Positions 5,957 to 13,360 of a stretch of DNA of 16,694 nt are shown piece by piece. The stretch is taken from NCBI GenBank assembly GCA_030672115.1, contig DAOVGZ010000013.1, positions 1 through 16,694 on the forward strand, read 5' to 3'. The notes under the pieces were generated by a model. The model made no database searches. It was not told where the DNA came from and saw only the letters and a list, made by a program, of their open reading frames with translations. The stretch comes from a bacterium. Lineage in GTDB: Bacteria; Babelota; Babeliae; Babelales; Vermiphilaceae. How positions within the stretch are numbered: the stretch's first letter is position 1; each line of letters begins with the position of its first letter. The position numbers were made by a program, and so were the translations under genes.

Positions 5957-6716
5957 CTCTGGTCATGTTGCTTTATTGGAGAAAATGATAAAAATTTTGT
6001 GTGCAAATAATCTGCTGGGCGAGAGTTGCATGTATACTTATTCTCAAAAAATAATAAATAGTGAATTTATACAACATTTTTTACATGGACCAACTATTTT
6101 TATTTTATTACTGTTTTTTTTCTCTCGTTGGAGTTTTCTTTTTGTACATTTTCGCTCCTGTTGGAAGATCTGTTTTAAATTGATTGGGCTTGCTGCTATT
6201 TCTGGAACTGTAACAGCATGCTTTTATATGTTTTTTAAAATAGTGAATCCACAATTATTTCCTTTGTGGTTAGGATTTTTTATTTCTGGGTTTGCGTTGT
6301 TTTCATTGTGGTATAAAAAAGATATAACCTATTCAGTTTTTACATGGCGAAAGGCGTTACTTTTAGGATTGGTTCAAGGAATTGCATTTTTGCCAGGTAT
6401 TTCTCGGTTTGCATTGACGTATGTTGTTGCTCGTTGGATAAATTTATCACCTAAAAAATCATTTGAAATTTCATTTGTTATTCAATGGCCGTTGCTTTTT
6501 GCTGCGTTTTGTAAAACCATTGTTTATGGGGTGGTATATAACCGATTTCAGGATGTTTTGTTTTTATGTTCTTGGCAATCTGTTATTGTTTTATTATCCG
6601 CTTCGGTAGGTGCTTTTTTTGCCCTTGGTTTTGCGCAAAAACTTTTGTATAAAAAACGTGGTTTTATTTTTTCTTTATACCTTGTAATTCCATTTTTTTT
6701 ATCATTATTTATTTAA
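5895..6716 (+). CDS. uppP: Undecaprenyl-diphosphate phosphatase (UppP/BacA family)
   Basis: This integral membrane enzyme dephosphorylates undecaprenyl pyrophosphate so the lipid carrier can be reused for peptidoglycan and other surface polymers. The protein has 273 residues, the usual family length. The first signature is clear: QIVLESFPVSSSGH (11-24), with the catalytic Glu15 and the Ser-Gly-His. The second is PGISRFALT (167-175), where the Arg171 of the canonical PGxSRSGxT is kept but the following Ser-Gly is Phe-Ala. About seven or eight hydrophobic segments follow. The start at 5895 has GAAAGG eight bases upstream and is preceded in frame by TAA, so no longer N-terminus is possible. The N-terminus is about six residues shorter than in Escherichia coli UppP. 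Family assignment is strong; the altered second motif could change activity. Confidence 0.85.
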   Translation: MLCFYLLMCVQIVLESFPVSSSGHVALLEKMIKILCANNLLGESCMYTYSQKIINSEFIQHFLHGPTIFILLLFFFSRWSFLFVHFRSCWKICFKLIGLAAISGTVTACFYMFFKIVNPQLFPLWLGFFISGFALFSLWYKKDITYSVFTWRKALLLGLVQGIAFLPGISRFALTYVVARWINLSPKKSFEISFVIQWPLLFAAFCKTIVYGVVYNRFQDVLFLCSWQSVIVLLSASVGAFFALGFAQKLLYKKRGFIFSLYLVIPFFLSLFI

Positions 6717-6728
6717 GGTCAAACCTTA

Positions 6729-6758
6729 TTGTGATGATTTGATAGATTGCTTTATACT
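6729..6758 (+). promoter_or_regulatory. Promoter of ftsK
   Basis: TTGTGA (6729-6734, four of six), an 18-base spacer and TATACT (6753-6758, five of six). It sits just after the uppP stop and about 58 bases before the ftsK GTG start. ftsK may therefore be transcribed independently, in addition to read-through from uppP. Confidence 0.45.
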
Positions 6759-6815
6759 ATTTTTTTGTATAACAATAATAAAAAATATTTTTGATGAAAA
6801 AAGGGAGTAAAAATT

Positions 6816-9182
6816 GTGAAATCAGATATAAAAAAAATTAGTGAATGGCTTTTGGTGCAAGCAAAGAAAAAAAGGTTTTTTGCTTTTGTTCTTTGTTTTA
6901 TTGCTTGTTTGTTAACACTTTCTTTTTTTTCTTTTTATTCAAAAGATCCTTCGTGGTTGTATCAAAGCAGTGAGTTGTTAGCGATTAAAAATTATTTGGG
7001 TTCTTTTGGTGCAAACATAGCTGCTTTTTTCTTTTATGTATTTGGTGCTGCGTCGTGGATTATTATTGGTGCGCTTTTTTATGGAGCGTATTTTTTATTT
7101 TTTGATGTAAAATTAAAACAAGAGTGGGACCGGCTTGTTGCGGTTTGTTTGTTGCCAGTAACAGTAAGTTCTTTTTTAAGCTGGCTCAGGTATCCTTTTT
7201 TTGTTGGGATTGTTCCTGGTGGTGTTGTTGGTTCGGCAGTGCATAGTTTTTTATTTGCGAGGTTTGAATCTGTTGGATCTTCGGTTTTTCTAGTATGTTT
7301 TTTGGTTGCTCATTGCATTGTTATCTTTCCTAAAACATTTGTAATGATTGTGCATGCAGTAGTAGCTGCAGTTCAGTTTGTTTTTAATCGAGAAAAATTT
7401 TTAAAACCGGCATATAAAATATCAAAAAAAATAGTTTATATTGCTTCTGTTCCATTCATGTATGCATATACTTTTATCAAACGATTATTTTCTGGGGCAG
7501 ATGTTCTGGAATCAAATCAGTCAGTTGTAAGTTTTGAACAACAATTGCTTGATGAAATAGAACAGCAAGAGGGTATTGAGCAAGATGATTTTTGGAAAGA
7601 GTATGTTGGCGGTTCTGTAAAAAAAGAAACAGAAAATAGTGAGAAGTTTGTAACAACATCAAGAACAGCAGAGTTAGATTCTGATAAAAAAATAGTAAAA
7701 GAAAAAATAAAAAATTTTGAAAAAAAAGAAAAACAACCTACAGAAAAAAAATATAGCTTGCCTGGAGAAAATCTTTTTAATAAAGAAGATTCTTCAGATG
7801 ATGACCAAAAAATGATGACTGAACTTCAAAAGCGTGCAAAAATTTTAGAAGAAAAGTTAGAAAAATTTGGAGTTTATGGTTCGGTTGTCTCTATTAAAAG
7901 AGGTCCGGTTGTTACTTTATTTGAATATAAACCAAAAATAGATTCTAAAATTAGTAAAATTACATCATTAGAAGATGATCTTGCTCTTGCTCTGCAAGCT
8001 TTGAGTATTAGAATTATTGCGCCAATTCCAGGAAAATCTGTTGTTGGTTTGGAAGTTGCAAATGCAACGAGAAAAAATGTTTTGCTTTCCTCTTTGGTTC
8101 ATTCTTCAGAATTTAAAAAATTTAAAGGTAAAATTCCTTTAGTTTTAGGAAAAGATACTGTTGGCAGGGATGTGATGGTTGATCTTGCTAAAATGCCACA
8201 TCTTTTAATTGCTGGATCTACTGGCTCGGGTAAATCAGTTGCACTAAACACATTTTTAATGAGCATGCTTTGTAAGTTAACGCCGGATCAATTAAAACTT
8301 ATTTTAGTTGATCCAAAAAGATTAGAATTTGCATCGTATGCAGATATTCCTCATCTTTTATTTCCTATTGTTACCAATCCTAAAAAAACAGCACCGATTT
8401 TGCGATGGGTAGTAAATCAAATGGAAGAGCGGTACGAAAAAATGGCACAGGTTGGAGCAAGAAATATTTTTGACTACAACGATATGGTAAAAGAAAATAA
8501 AAAAAGATCCAAAATGGCAACTAAAGATGATGGTTTGACGCCACAAGTTTTGGAACCGTTGCCGTTTATTGTCATAGTTATTGATGAACTTTCTGACCTA
8601 ATGATGACTTGTGGGCGAGATATAGAAGATTTGATTGCACGTGTTGCACAAATGGCACGAGCTGCAGGTATTCATATGATTGTTGCAACGCAGCGGCCAT
8701 CGGTAGATGTTATTACTGGTCTTATAAAAGTAAACTTTCCAAGTAGAATTTCGTTTCGTGTGACATCCAAAGTTGATTCAAGAACTATTTTGGATTATTG
8801 TGGTGCAGAAAAATTATTAGGTTCTGGAGATATGCTTTTTATCGATTCGGGAAGCTCAACACTTACAAGGTTGCATGGTGCATATGTTTCTAATAAAGAA
8901 ATTGATGCGCTTGCAAATCATATTCGTGCAGAGCGTGCGGTTGAGTATTTGGATATATCAAAAGAACTAGCAGAAAGTAATTCTGGTAACTTGGGTCCAG
9001 ATGATGCTTTGTATGAAGATGTGATTAGTTTTTTAAATACAGTTGATGAAGTTTCTATTTCTTTGCTTCAGCGTAAATTTAGGATAGGATATAACAGATC
9101 AGCTCGTATCATAGATATGCTCGAGTCCCGAGGAGTGGTAATGCCATCTGAGGGAAGCAAGATGAGGAAAGTTATTCGATAA
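6816..9182 (+). CDS. ftsK: DNA translocase FtsK/SpoIIIE
   Basis: This septum-located ATP-driven motor moves chromosome termini and promotes dimer resolution during division. The 788-residue protein has the full architecture. Four or five membrane segments fill the first 190 residues. A charged Lys/Glu-rich linker follows (about 235-335). The motor domain carries Walker A GSTGSGKS (467-474), Walker B FIVIVIDE (Asp590-Glu591) and the ATQRPSVDVITGLIK block. A C-terminal winged-helix gamma domain (about 725-788, with SISLLQRKFRIGYNRSARIIDMLE) normally reads polar KOPS-type sequences. The start is GTG at 6816, supported by GGGAG eight bases upstream; an ATG at 6794 is out of frame. It lies between uppP and murF, all on the same strand. 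The assignment is secure. Confidence 0.97.
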   Translation: MKSDIKKISEWLLVQAKKKRFFAFVLCFIACLLTLSFFSFYSKDPSWLYQSSELLAIKNYLGSFGANIAAFFFYVFGAASWIIIGALFYGAYFLFFDVKLKQEWDRLVAVCLLPVTVSSFLSWLRYPFFVGIVPGGVVGSAVHSFLFARFESVGSSVFLVCFLVAHCIVIFPKTFVMIVHAVVAAVQFVFNREKFLKPAYKISKKIVYIASVPFMYAYTFIKRLFSGADVLESNQSVVSFEQQLLDEIEQQEGIEQDDFWKEYVGGSVKKETENSEKFVTTSRTAELDSDKKIVKEKIKNFEKKEKQPTEKKYSLPGENLFNKEDSSDDDQKMMTELQKRAKILEEKLEKFGVYGSVVSIKRGPVVTLFEYKPKIDSKISKITSLEDDLALALQALSIRIIAPIPGKSVVGLEVANATRKNVLLSSLVHSSEFKKFKGKIPLVLGKDTVGRDVMVDLAKMPHLLIAGSTGSGKSVALNTFLMSMLCKLTPDQLKLILVDPKRLEFASYADIPHLLFPIVTNPKKTAPILRWVVNQMEERYEKMAQVGARNIFDYNDMVKENKKRSKMATKDDGLTPQVLEPLPFIVIVIDELSDLMMTCGRDIEDLIARVAQMARAAGIHMIVATQRPSVDVITGLIKVNFPSRISFRVTSKVDSRTILDYCGAEKLLGSGDMLFIDSGSSTLTRLHGAYVSNKEIDALANHIRAERAVEYLDISKELAESNSGNLGPDDALYEDVISFLNTVDEVSISLLQRKFRIGYNRSARIIDMLESRGVVMPSEGSKMRKVIR

Positions 9183-9186
9183 CATC

Positions 9187-9215
9187 TTGCTATTTTTTTT
9201 TTAGAAAAATATATA
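9187..9215 (+). promoter_or_regulatory. Candidate promoter of murF-rsmH
   Basis: TTGCTA (9187-9192, four of six), a 17-base spacer consisting of a T tract then an A tract, and TATATA (9210-9215, four of six). TATAGT at 9212-9217 is an alternative -10. It lies directly after the ftsK stop codon. Confidence 0.35.
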
Positions 9216-9221
9216 GTAATA

Positions 9222-9241
9222 ATTTGTTTTAGGTAACAAAT
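9222..9241 (+). repeat. Inverted repeat in the murF leader
   Basis: ATTTGTT (9222-9228) and AACAAAT (9235-9241) form a perfect 7-bp inverted repeat around TTAGGT. It lies just downstream of the candidate promoter and 28 bases before the murF start. There is no T run after it, so it looks more like an operator or leader hairpin than a terminator. Confidence 0.35.
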
Positions 9242-9269
9242 AAAGGTAGAGAAAAGACGGAGATTTTCA

Positions 9270-10661
9270 ATGCATTTTGATGAACAGTTTTTGCGGGGAA
9301 CACTTTCAGAAGTTACAGTCGTGCAAGATTTTTTTGTAAAGGATGCCACGTTTTGTATAGACACTCGAAAATTGCAACCAGGAGAAATTTTTGTAGCATT
9401 GAAAGGTGCTCAAGGGGATGGTCACCAGTTTCTTGAACAAGCGCTAAAAAAAGGAGCTTCTGGTTTATTATTATCATCACAAAAAAAAGATATTTTTAAC
9501 ACCATCGATAAAAAATTATTAGATGGAAAATTAGTTGTTATGGTTCCGGATGTTTTGCAAGCATTTGTTAAGCTCGCATCTGCATGGAGATCACAATTTA
9601 CTTATCCTGTTATTGCAATTACGGGCTCTGTTGGTAAAACATCAACAAAGCAAGTTATTGCAACTATATTGTCACATCATGGTGGCAATTTTTTAGTTTC
9701 TAAGGGTAATGAAAATACTTGTATTGGTCTTGCGCGTAATATGCTTGCAATGCGTGAGGATCATGAAGCTTCAGTTTTTGAAGTTGGCATTAATAAACGA
9801 GGTGAAATGGATCGCCTTGCAAAAATGCTTAAACCAACAACAGCGTTAATAACTGGCATTGGCCATTGTCATATGGAAGGGCTTGGATCCTTACAAGATA
9901 TCGCACTAGAAAAACGTGATATTTTTAAATATTTTAGCGAAGATAGTATTGGCATCATTAATGGTGATCAAACAATTTTATCTGGTGTTGGATATACACA
10001 TCCGGTTATAAAGTTTGGATCAAAAACTACCAATCAGGTGCAAGCTCGCAAAATACGTGTGAATGATACATATATAGATTTTGTTCTTAAAATTTATAAA
10101 AAAAAGTATGCTGTTCGTTTGCAAAAGCCACATGAAGGTGCTGTTTTTAATGCTCTTGGTGCGGTTGTCATTGCTCATTATTTATCAATTCCAGATGAAA
10201 TAATTATTAAAGGAATAGAGAGTAATGAGTCGGTCGAAAGCCGATTTGAACAAAAACAGCTCAAAGATGGTAAAGGTCTTATCATTGATGATTGTTACAA
10301 TGCGAATCCAGAGAGCATGAAAGCTGCATTGTTGGCGTTTGAAAAAATTAATACTTCAGCTCAAAAAATAGCTGTTCTTGGTGATATGTTGGAACTGGGT
10401 GTTAACAGTCCATTTTGGCATCGTCAACTTGGAAGGTTTTTGCGCAAAGTTCCTTCGCTAAAAAAAGTAATTTTAGTTGGTGATTTAGTGGAGTGGACCC
10501 AAAAAACAATTCCTCTTGGCGTAAAAGCAGAGATTGTGCCAACATGGGAAGATGCGATTACAAAATTGCAAAATAAGCTAGAACAAGATAATGTTGTTTT
10601 AGTAAAAGCATCGCGTGGAATTAAGTTAGATAAGTTAGTAAAACATTTTGTAAATCAATAA
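9270..10661 (+). CDS. murF: UDP-N-acetylmuramoyl-tripeptide--D-alanyl-D-alanine ligase
   Basis: This cytoplasmic ATP-dependent ligase adds D-Ala-D-Ala to the UDP-MurNAc-tripeptide, the last soluble step of wall precursor synthesis. The protein has 463 residues, as expected. The N-terminal substrate domain shows CIDTRKLQPGEIFVALKG with DGHQF. The central ATP-binding loop is TGSVGKTST (118-126), followed by the GNENTCIGLA block. The C-terminal domain begins with DDCYNANPESM (340-350) and LGDMLELG, both typical of MurF rather than MurC, D or E. The start at 9270 has GGAG seven bases upstream. rsmH follows after 11 bases, the reverse of the usual dcw order, and no other dcw gene is present here. 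The assignment is secure. Confidence 0.95.
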   Translation: MHFDEQFLRGTLSEVTVVQDFFVKDATFCIDTRKLQPGEIFVALKGAQGDGHQFLEQALKKGASGLLLSSQKKDIFNTIDKKLLDGKLVVMVPDVLQAFVKLASAWRSQFTYPVIAITGSVGKTSTKQVIATILSHHGGNFLVSKGNENTCIGLARNMLAMREDHEASVFEVGINKRGEMDRLAKMLKPTTALITGIGHCHMEGLGSLQDIALEKRDIFKYFSEDSIGIINGDQTILSGVGYTHPVIKFGSKTTNQVQARKIRVNDTYIDFVLKIYKKKYAVRLQKPHEGAVFNALGAVVIAHYLSIPDEIIIKGIESNESVESRFEQKQLKDGKGLIIDDCYNANPESMKAALLAFEKINTSAQKIAVLGDMLELGVNSPFWHRQLGRFLRKVPSLKKVILVGDLVEWTQKTIPLGVKAEIVPTWEDAITKLQNKLEQDNVVLVKASRGIKLDKLVKHFVNQ

Positions 10662-10672
10662 TATAAATAAGT

Positions 10673-11578
10673 ATGGAACACGAAACATTTGTTGCTCATA
10701 AATCAGTCCTTGTTAATGAAGTCCTTGAATATTTAGATCCAAAAAAGGGCGGCATCTACTTAGATGTCACTTTTGGTGCTGGAGGGCACACACGTGAAAT
10801 TTTACAAGCAAATCCTGATTGTAAAGTTATTGCCCTTGACTGGGACAAAAAATCTATAGAGGAGCATGGCGTTCCTTTGCAAGAAGAATTTCCAGGAAGA
10901 TTAACGATATTGTGGGGAAACTTTAGTAATTTGTATAGAATTTTAAAAAAAGCAAAAATAAAAAAGCTTGATGGAATTTTGGCAGATTTTGGCACCTCGC
11001 AAATGCAAATAACTGAAGGCCCTGGTTTTTCAGTTCATCGTGACACCAGTCTTGATATGCGTATGTCTCCGTCTCATCAAAAGGTAACTGCAGCACAAAT
11101 TCTCAATGAAGCTTCACGAGAAGAGTTGCGAGAGATTTTTTGGAAATACGGACAAGAAAAATTTACAAAACAGATTGTAGATGGAATTATTCTTGAAAGA
11201 AAAAAGAAAAAATTTAAAACAACAATGCAGCTTACAAGGTTGATTGAGCGAATTGTTCCAAGAAATAAAAAACAAAAAATTCATCCAGCTACTCGTGTTT
11301 TTCAGGCATTGCGTATTTGCGTTAATAAAGAGTTAGAAAATATCGTCTCTTTTTTATCCGCAGCTATGAATGCATTGAAAAAAGATGGGCGATTGGTTTG
11401 TATTAGTTTTCATTCTTTAGAAGATCGTTTAGTTAAACAGTTTTTTGTTGATAAATCTTTAGCAGGTATTGTTGAAATTTTAACGCCAAAAGTTATAGTT
11501 GCGAGTAAAGAAGAAATTGACAGAAATAGGTCTTCACGTTCTGCAAAGTTAAGAGCTGTAAAGTTTTTAGGGAAGTAG
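10673..11578 (+). CDS. rsmH: 16S rRNA (cytosine-1402-N4)-methyltransferase RsmH
   Basis: This S-adenosylmethionine-dependent enzyme methylates N4 of C1402 in the decoding centre of 16S rRNA. The 301-residue protein starts with HKSVLVNEVLEYL, then the SAM-binding DVTFGAGGHT (31-40). The family's DLGVSSxQ motif is here DFGTSQMQI (105-113), followed by GFSVHRDTSLDMRM. The FQALRICVNKEL helix (210-221), CISFHSLEDRLVK (243-255) and the basic tail NRSSRSAKLRAVK (285-297) complete the family pattern. There is no obvious ribosome binding site before the ATG at 10673. With only 11 bases after the murF stop, translation is probably coupled. The altered DFGTSQ motif is a modest deviation. The assignment is secure. 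Confidence 0.95.
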   Translation: MEHETFVAHKSVLVNEVLEYLDPKKGGIYLDVTFGAGGHTREILQANPDCKVIALDWDKKSIEEHGVPLQEEFPGRLTILWGNFSNLYRILKKAKIKKLDGILADFGTSQMQITEGPGFSVHRDTSLDMRMSPSHQKVTAAQILNEASREELREIFWKYGQEKFTKQIVDGIILERKKKKFKTTMQLTRLIERIVPRNKKQKIHPATRVFQALRICVNKELENIVSFLSAAMNALKKDGRLVCISFHSLEDRLVKQFFVDKSLAGIVEILTPKVIVASKEEIDRNRSSRSAKLRAVKFLGK

Positions 11579-11599
11579 CATAAAAAAAATAAAGTTTAT

Positions 11600-11628
11600 T
11601 TGACAAAAATCTGCCGTATTAATAGACT
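11600..11628 (+). promoter_or_regulatory. Promoter of spoVG and tRNA-Gln
   Basis: A perfect TTGACA (11600-11605), a 17-base spacer and TAGACT (11623-11628, four of six). Transcription would start near 11635, giving a leader of about 65 bases before spoVG. Confidence 0.6.
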
Positions 11629-11700
11629 ATAAGGGCATTTGTTTATCTCTGGAGTGAAAGAGGGATAGTAAAAAAAGGTGTCTCGAAAAGGATTGCTGAC

Positions 11701-11976
11701 ATGGAGATCACAGAAGTAAAGGTATTTCCTGCAAAGGAAATGGGTAGTAGGTTGAAGGCTTATGCGACTGTTGTTTTTGATAACTGTTTCATAATTAGAG
11801 ATTTGAAAGTAATTGAGGGCGACAAAGGTCTTTTTGTTTCTATGCCGTCAAGGAGAAGAAAAGATGGTACGTTTAGAGATATCGTACATCCGCTCAACTC
11901 TGAAACGCGCCAGATGATGGAAGATGCAATCGTCGAAGAATACAATAAGGTCGCAGCTTTAGAAACAGCAGAATAA
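11701..11976 (+). CDS. spoVG: SpoVG family RNA/DNA-binding regulator
   Basis: SpoVG is a small nucleic-acid-binding regulator, first known from sporulation and septation control in Bacillus and also present in non-sporulating bacteria such as Borrelia. The 91-residue protein aligns along its length: the MEITEVKVFPAKEMGSRLKA start, the central ATVVFDNCFIIRDLKVIEG, and the conserved GLFVSMPSRRRKDGTFRDIVHPLN segment (about 43-66) with the basic patch used for nucleic acid binding. A C-terminal helix follows. The start at 11701 has AAAGGA eight bases upstream, and a good promoter lies about 75 bases before it. The tRNA-Gln gene follows 28 bases after the stop, probably on the same transcript. No sporulation genes are visible, so a general regulatory role is more likely. 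Confidence 0.93.
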   Translation: MEITEVKVFPAKEMGSRLKAYATVVFDNCFIIRDLKVIEGDKGLFVSMPSRRRKDGTFRDIVHPLNSETRQMMEDAIVEEYNKVAALETAE

Positions 11977-11977
11977 A

Positions 11978-12000
11978 AAATTTTGTAAAAAACAAAATTT
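11978..12000 (+). repeat. AT-rich hairpin between spoVG and tRNA-Gln
   Basis: AAATTTTGT (11978-11986) and ACAAAATTT (11992-12000) form a perfect 9-bp inverted repeat around AAAAA. No T run follows, so it is a poor terminator. Sitting immediately after spoVG and four bases before the mature tRNA 5' end, it could be an mRNA 3'-end stabiliser or a processing landmark that separates the two products. Confidence 0.45.
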
Positions 12001-12004
12001 GTGT

Positions 12005-12080
12005 TGGGGCGTAGCCAAGTGGTAAGGCACCAGTTTTTGGTACTGGCATTCCGGAGGTTCGAATCCTCCCGCCCCAGCCA
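12005..12080 (+). tRNA. tRNA-Gln (anticodon UUG)
   Basis: A complete cloverleaf of 76 bases. The acceptor stem TGGGGCG (12005-12011) pairs with CGCCCCA (12070-12076). The anticodon stem CCAGT/ACTGG encloses loop TTTTGGT with anticodon TTG. The T arm is GGAGG-TTCGAAT-CCTCC. Discriminator G is followed by an encoded CCA (12078-12080). Confidence 0.97.
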
Positions 12081-12091
12081 TTTAGTATTTT

Positions 12092-12133
12092 AAAAAAAAG
12101 AGATTTCCAATTTTGGAAATCTCTTTTTTTTTT
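12092..12133 (+). terminator. Rho-independent terminator after tRNA-Gln
   Basis: GAGATTTCC (12100-12108) and GGAAATCTC (12115-12123) form a perfect 9-bp stem around AATTTT, preceded by an A tract and followed by about ten T. The flanking A and T tracts can extend the stem, so it may also work on the minus strand. Confidence 0.9.
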
Positions 12134-12152
12134 GTATAGAAAGTAGGTACAT

Positions 12153-12758
12153 ATGAAAAATTTTCTTTTACTTGGTTCTCAATCGCAATCGCGCCAGAAA
12201 CTTTTGTCTGAAGCTGGGATTAATTTTACAGTTGTAGGTCATAATTCTGATGAAACTAATTGTGAGTGGAAAGATTTTTCTTTTGAGCAATTAGTGCAAG
12301 CAATAGCGCTTGATAAAATGGATCATGTTATTATGCCCAAAGGACAAGAGGGTGATATTTCTTTTATTTTAACGGCAGATACATTGTGTTTGAATAAGGA
12401 TGGTAGTATAGAAGGTAAGCCTATTGATAAGGTTGATGCAGTTAAGAAATTAAAAGCTGCGCGTCGTGGGGCATCAGCATGTACTTCTTTTTGTTTAGAT
12501 AAACGTCAATATAAAAAAAATCAGTGGATAGTTCTTGATCGAATTAAAAAAACGGTAAAAACAGATTATATTTTTGATGTGCCTGATGCATGGCTTGATC
12601 GTTATTTAGAGAAATCATTTGGTCTTAAAGGTTCTGGCGCAATTGCCATTGAAGGTTTTGGAGACCAATTTTTAAAAGAGGTTTCTGGCTCTTATTCAGC
12701 TATTATTGGTTTGCCGATGTTTGAACTTCGTAAGGCTTTAGATCAATTTGGTTTTTAA
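12153..12758 (+). CDS. maf: Maf-like nucleoside triphosphate pyrophosphatase
   Basis: Maf/YhdE family enzymes hydrolyse non-canonical or excess nucleoside triphosphates to monophosphates in the cytoplasm and can restrain division. The 201-residue protein begins LLLGSQSQSRQKLLSEAGINFTV, matching the family's S-x-SPRR-LL-x-G start, although the SPRR block is SQSR here. ILTADTLC (72-79, Asp76) corresponds to the catalytic aspartate motif, GSIEGKPIDKVDA to the G-K-P block, and GSGAIAIEGFG...GSYSAIIGLP to the C-terminal signature. The start at 12153 follows AGGT with suitable spacing, just after the tRNA terminator. Which nucleotide it prefers cannot be told from sequence. The family assignment is firm and the deviating substrate loop is a caveat. 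Confidence 0.85.
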   Translation: MKNFLLLGSQSQSRQKLLSEAGINFTVVGHNSDETNCEWKDFSFEQLVQAIALDKMDHVIMPKGQEGDISFILTADTLCLNKDGSIEGKPIDKVDAVKKLKAARRGASACTSFCLDKRQYKKNQWIVLDRIKKTVKTDYIFDVPDAWLDRYLEKSFGLKGSGAIAIEGFGDQFLKEVSGSYSAIIGLPMFELRKALDQFGF

Positions 12759-12793
12759 AAATAAATCATTTTTGCAATGAATAAGCGAAATAA

Positions 12794-13170
12794 TTATTTA
12801 AATGGTATTTTAAGTATTGTTGTTTTTGTGGTTTGATTTTTTTGTAAAGACTGAAATTTCGTATGTACAAAATTTAAGACAGTTTTACAAATTTTAGGTA
12901 TGCAAAAGTGAGATCCATAAAATTTTTGTTGTAATGTTCGTGCTCGAAAAATTTTTTCATTTGTTTCTCTGGCATAAATAAGTGTGTATCGTCTGTTTTT
13001 TAGATCAAAGTAGATGATATCAGTTGCTTCCCCAACAGATGTATTATGGTCGCAAAAAAAATTGATACATTTAGTTTTTTGAGAGAGATAGTTTTTTTAC
13101 AAGGGCTTGCTTGTATTAAAAATGGAACAAAAAAAAATAGGCAGGCTACAACGTTATTATTTTTTTTCAT
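12794..13170 (-). pseudogene. Small exported protein gene with a frame break in an 8-base T run
   Basis: From ATG at 13170, behind AAGGATAG, the frame encodes a signal peptide (MKKNNNVVACLFFFVPFLIQAS) and about 17 more residues, then meets ATT TTT TTT at 13062-13054. In the same frame translation ends at 13000 (56 residues). Moving back one base at the T run gives a frame open for 86 more codons, beginning CDHNTSVGEATDIIYFDLKN and ending IPFK with TAA at 12796-12794. Together they make a protein-like chain of about 125 residues. It could be a pseudogene, a sequencing error in a homopolymer, or a gene rescued by slippage on T TTT TTT. No family was recognised. The 3' part has no start codon of its own, so an automatic gene caller would miss it. 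Confidence 0.6.
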
Positions 13171-13203
13171 TTTTCTATCCTTTTTTATTAACGTAAAAGA
13201 ATA

Positions 13204-13225
13204 CCCCAGGCTTTTAAACCTGGGG
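13204..13225. terminator. GC-rich hairpin upstream of the small exported gene
   Basis: CCCCAGG (13204-13210) and CCTGGGG (13219-13225) form a perfect 7-bp stem around CTTTTAAA. On the plus strand it is followed by ATTAATTTTT; on the minus strand by a weaker TATTCTTTT. On the minus strand it separates the 13361-15254 operon from the gene starting at 13170, so a role as terminator of that operon is reasonable. Confidence 0.5.
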
Positions 13226-13323
13226 ATTAATTTTTCTCTTATAACTGGCAAGTTTAGCAAGGCAAAGCTTTGTGAAGCGACTAGAATTAAAACGAAAATG
13301 CTTCCTTTAAAATTTTATCAATA

Positions 13324-13343
13324 CCACCGGTTTTAACCTGTGG
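13324..13343. terminator. Imperfect hairpin just downstream of the 13361-13834 gene
   Basis: CCACCGG (13324-13330) and CCTGTGG (13337-13343) pair with one mismatch around TTTTAA. The pattern resembles the hairpin at 13204-13225 (CC-x-x-GG, TTTTAA, CC-x-x-GG). It lies 18 bases after the stop of the minus-strand gene but lacks a strong T run in that direction. The 190 bases from 13171 to 13360 hold no other feature I can support. Confidence 0.35.
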
Positions 13344-13360
13344 AGGTTTTATTTTAAAAC

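Noticed and set aside
7477..9364. Minus-strand open frames of 61-98 codons inside ftsK and across its end
   Set aside because: They are antisense to strongly conserved ftsK and murF coding sequence and have no supporting start signals.
11578..11700. Riboswitch in the 65-base spoVG leader
   Set aside because: No conserved riboswitch core or expression-platform hairpin is visible; the leader is short and only the promoter and ribosome binding site are supported.
12759..13000. Initial reading of 12759-13000 as an empty intergenic gap
   Set aside because: A minus-strand frame with no start codon is open throughout and joins the signal-peptide gene at the T run, so the stretch is better explained as its 3' part.
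13046..13336. Plus-strand open frame of 96 codons across 13046-13336
   Set aside because: It runs antisense to the signal-peptide gene, passes through the 13204-13225 hairpin, and has low-complexity Phe/Lys content without a ribosome binding site.
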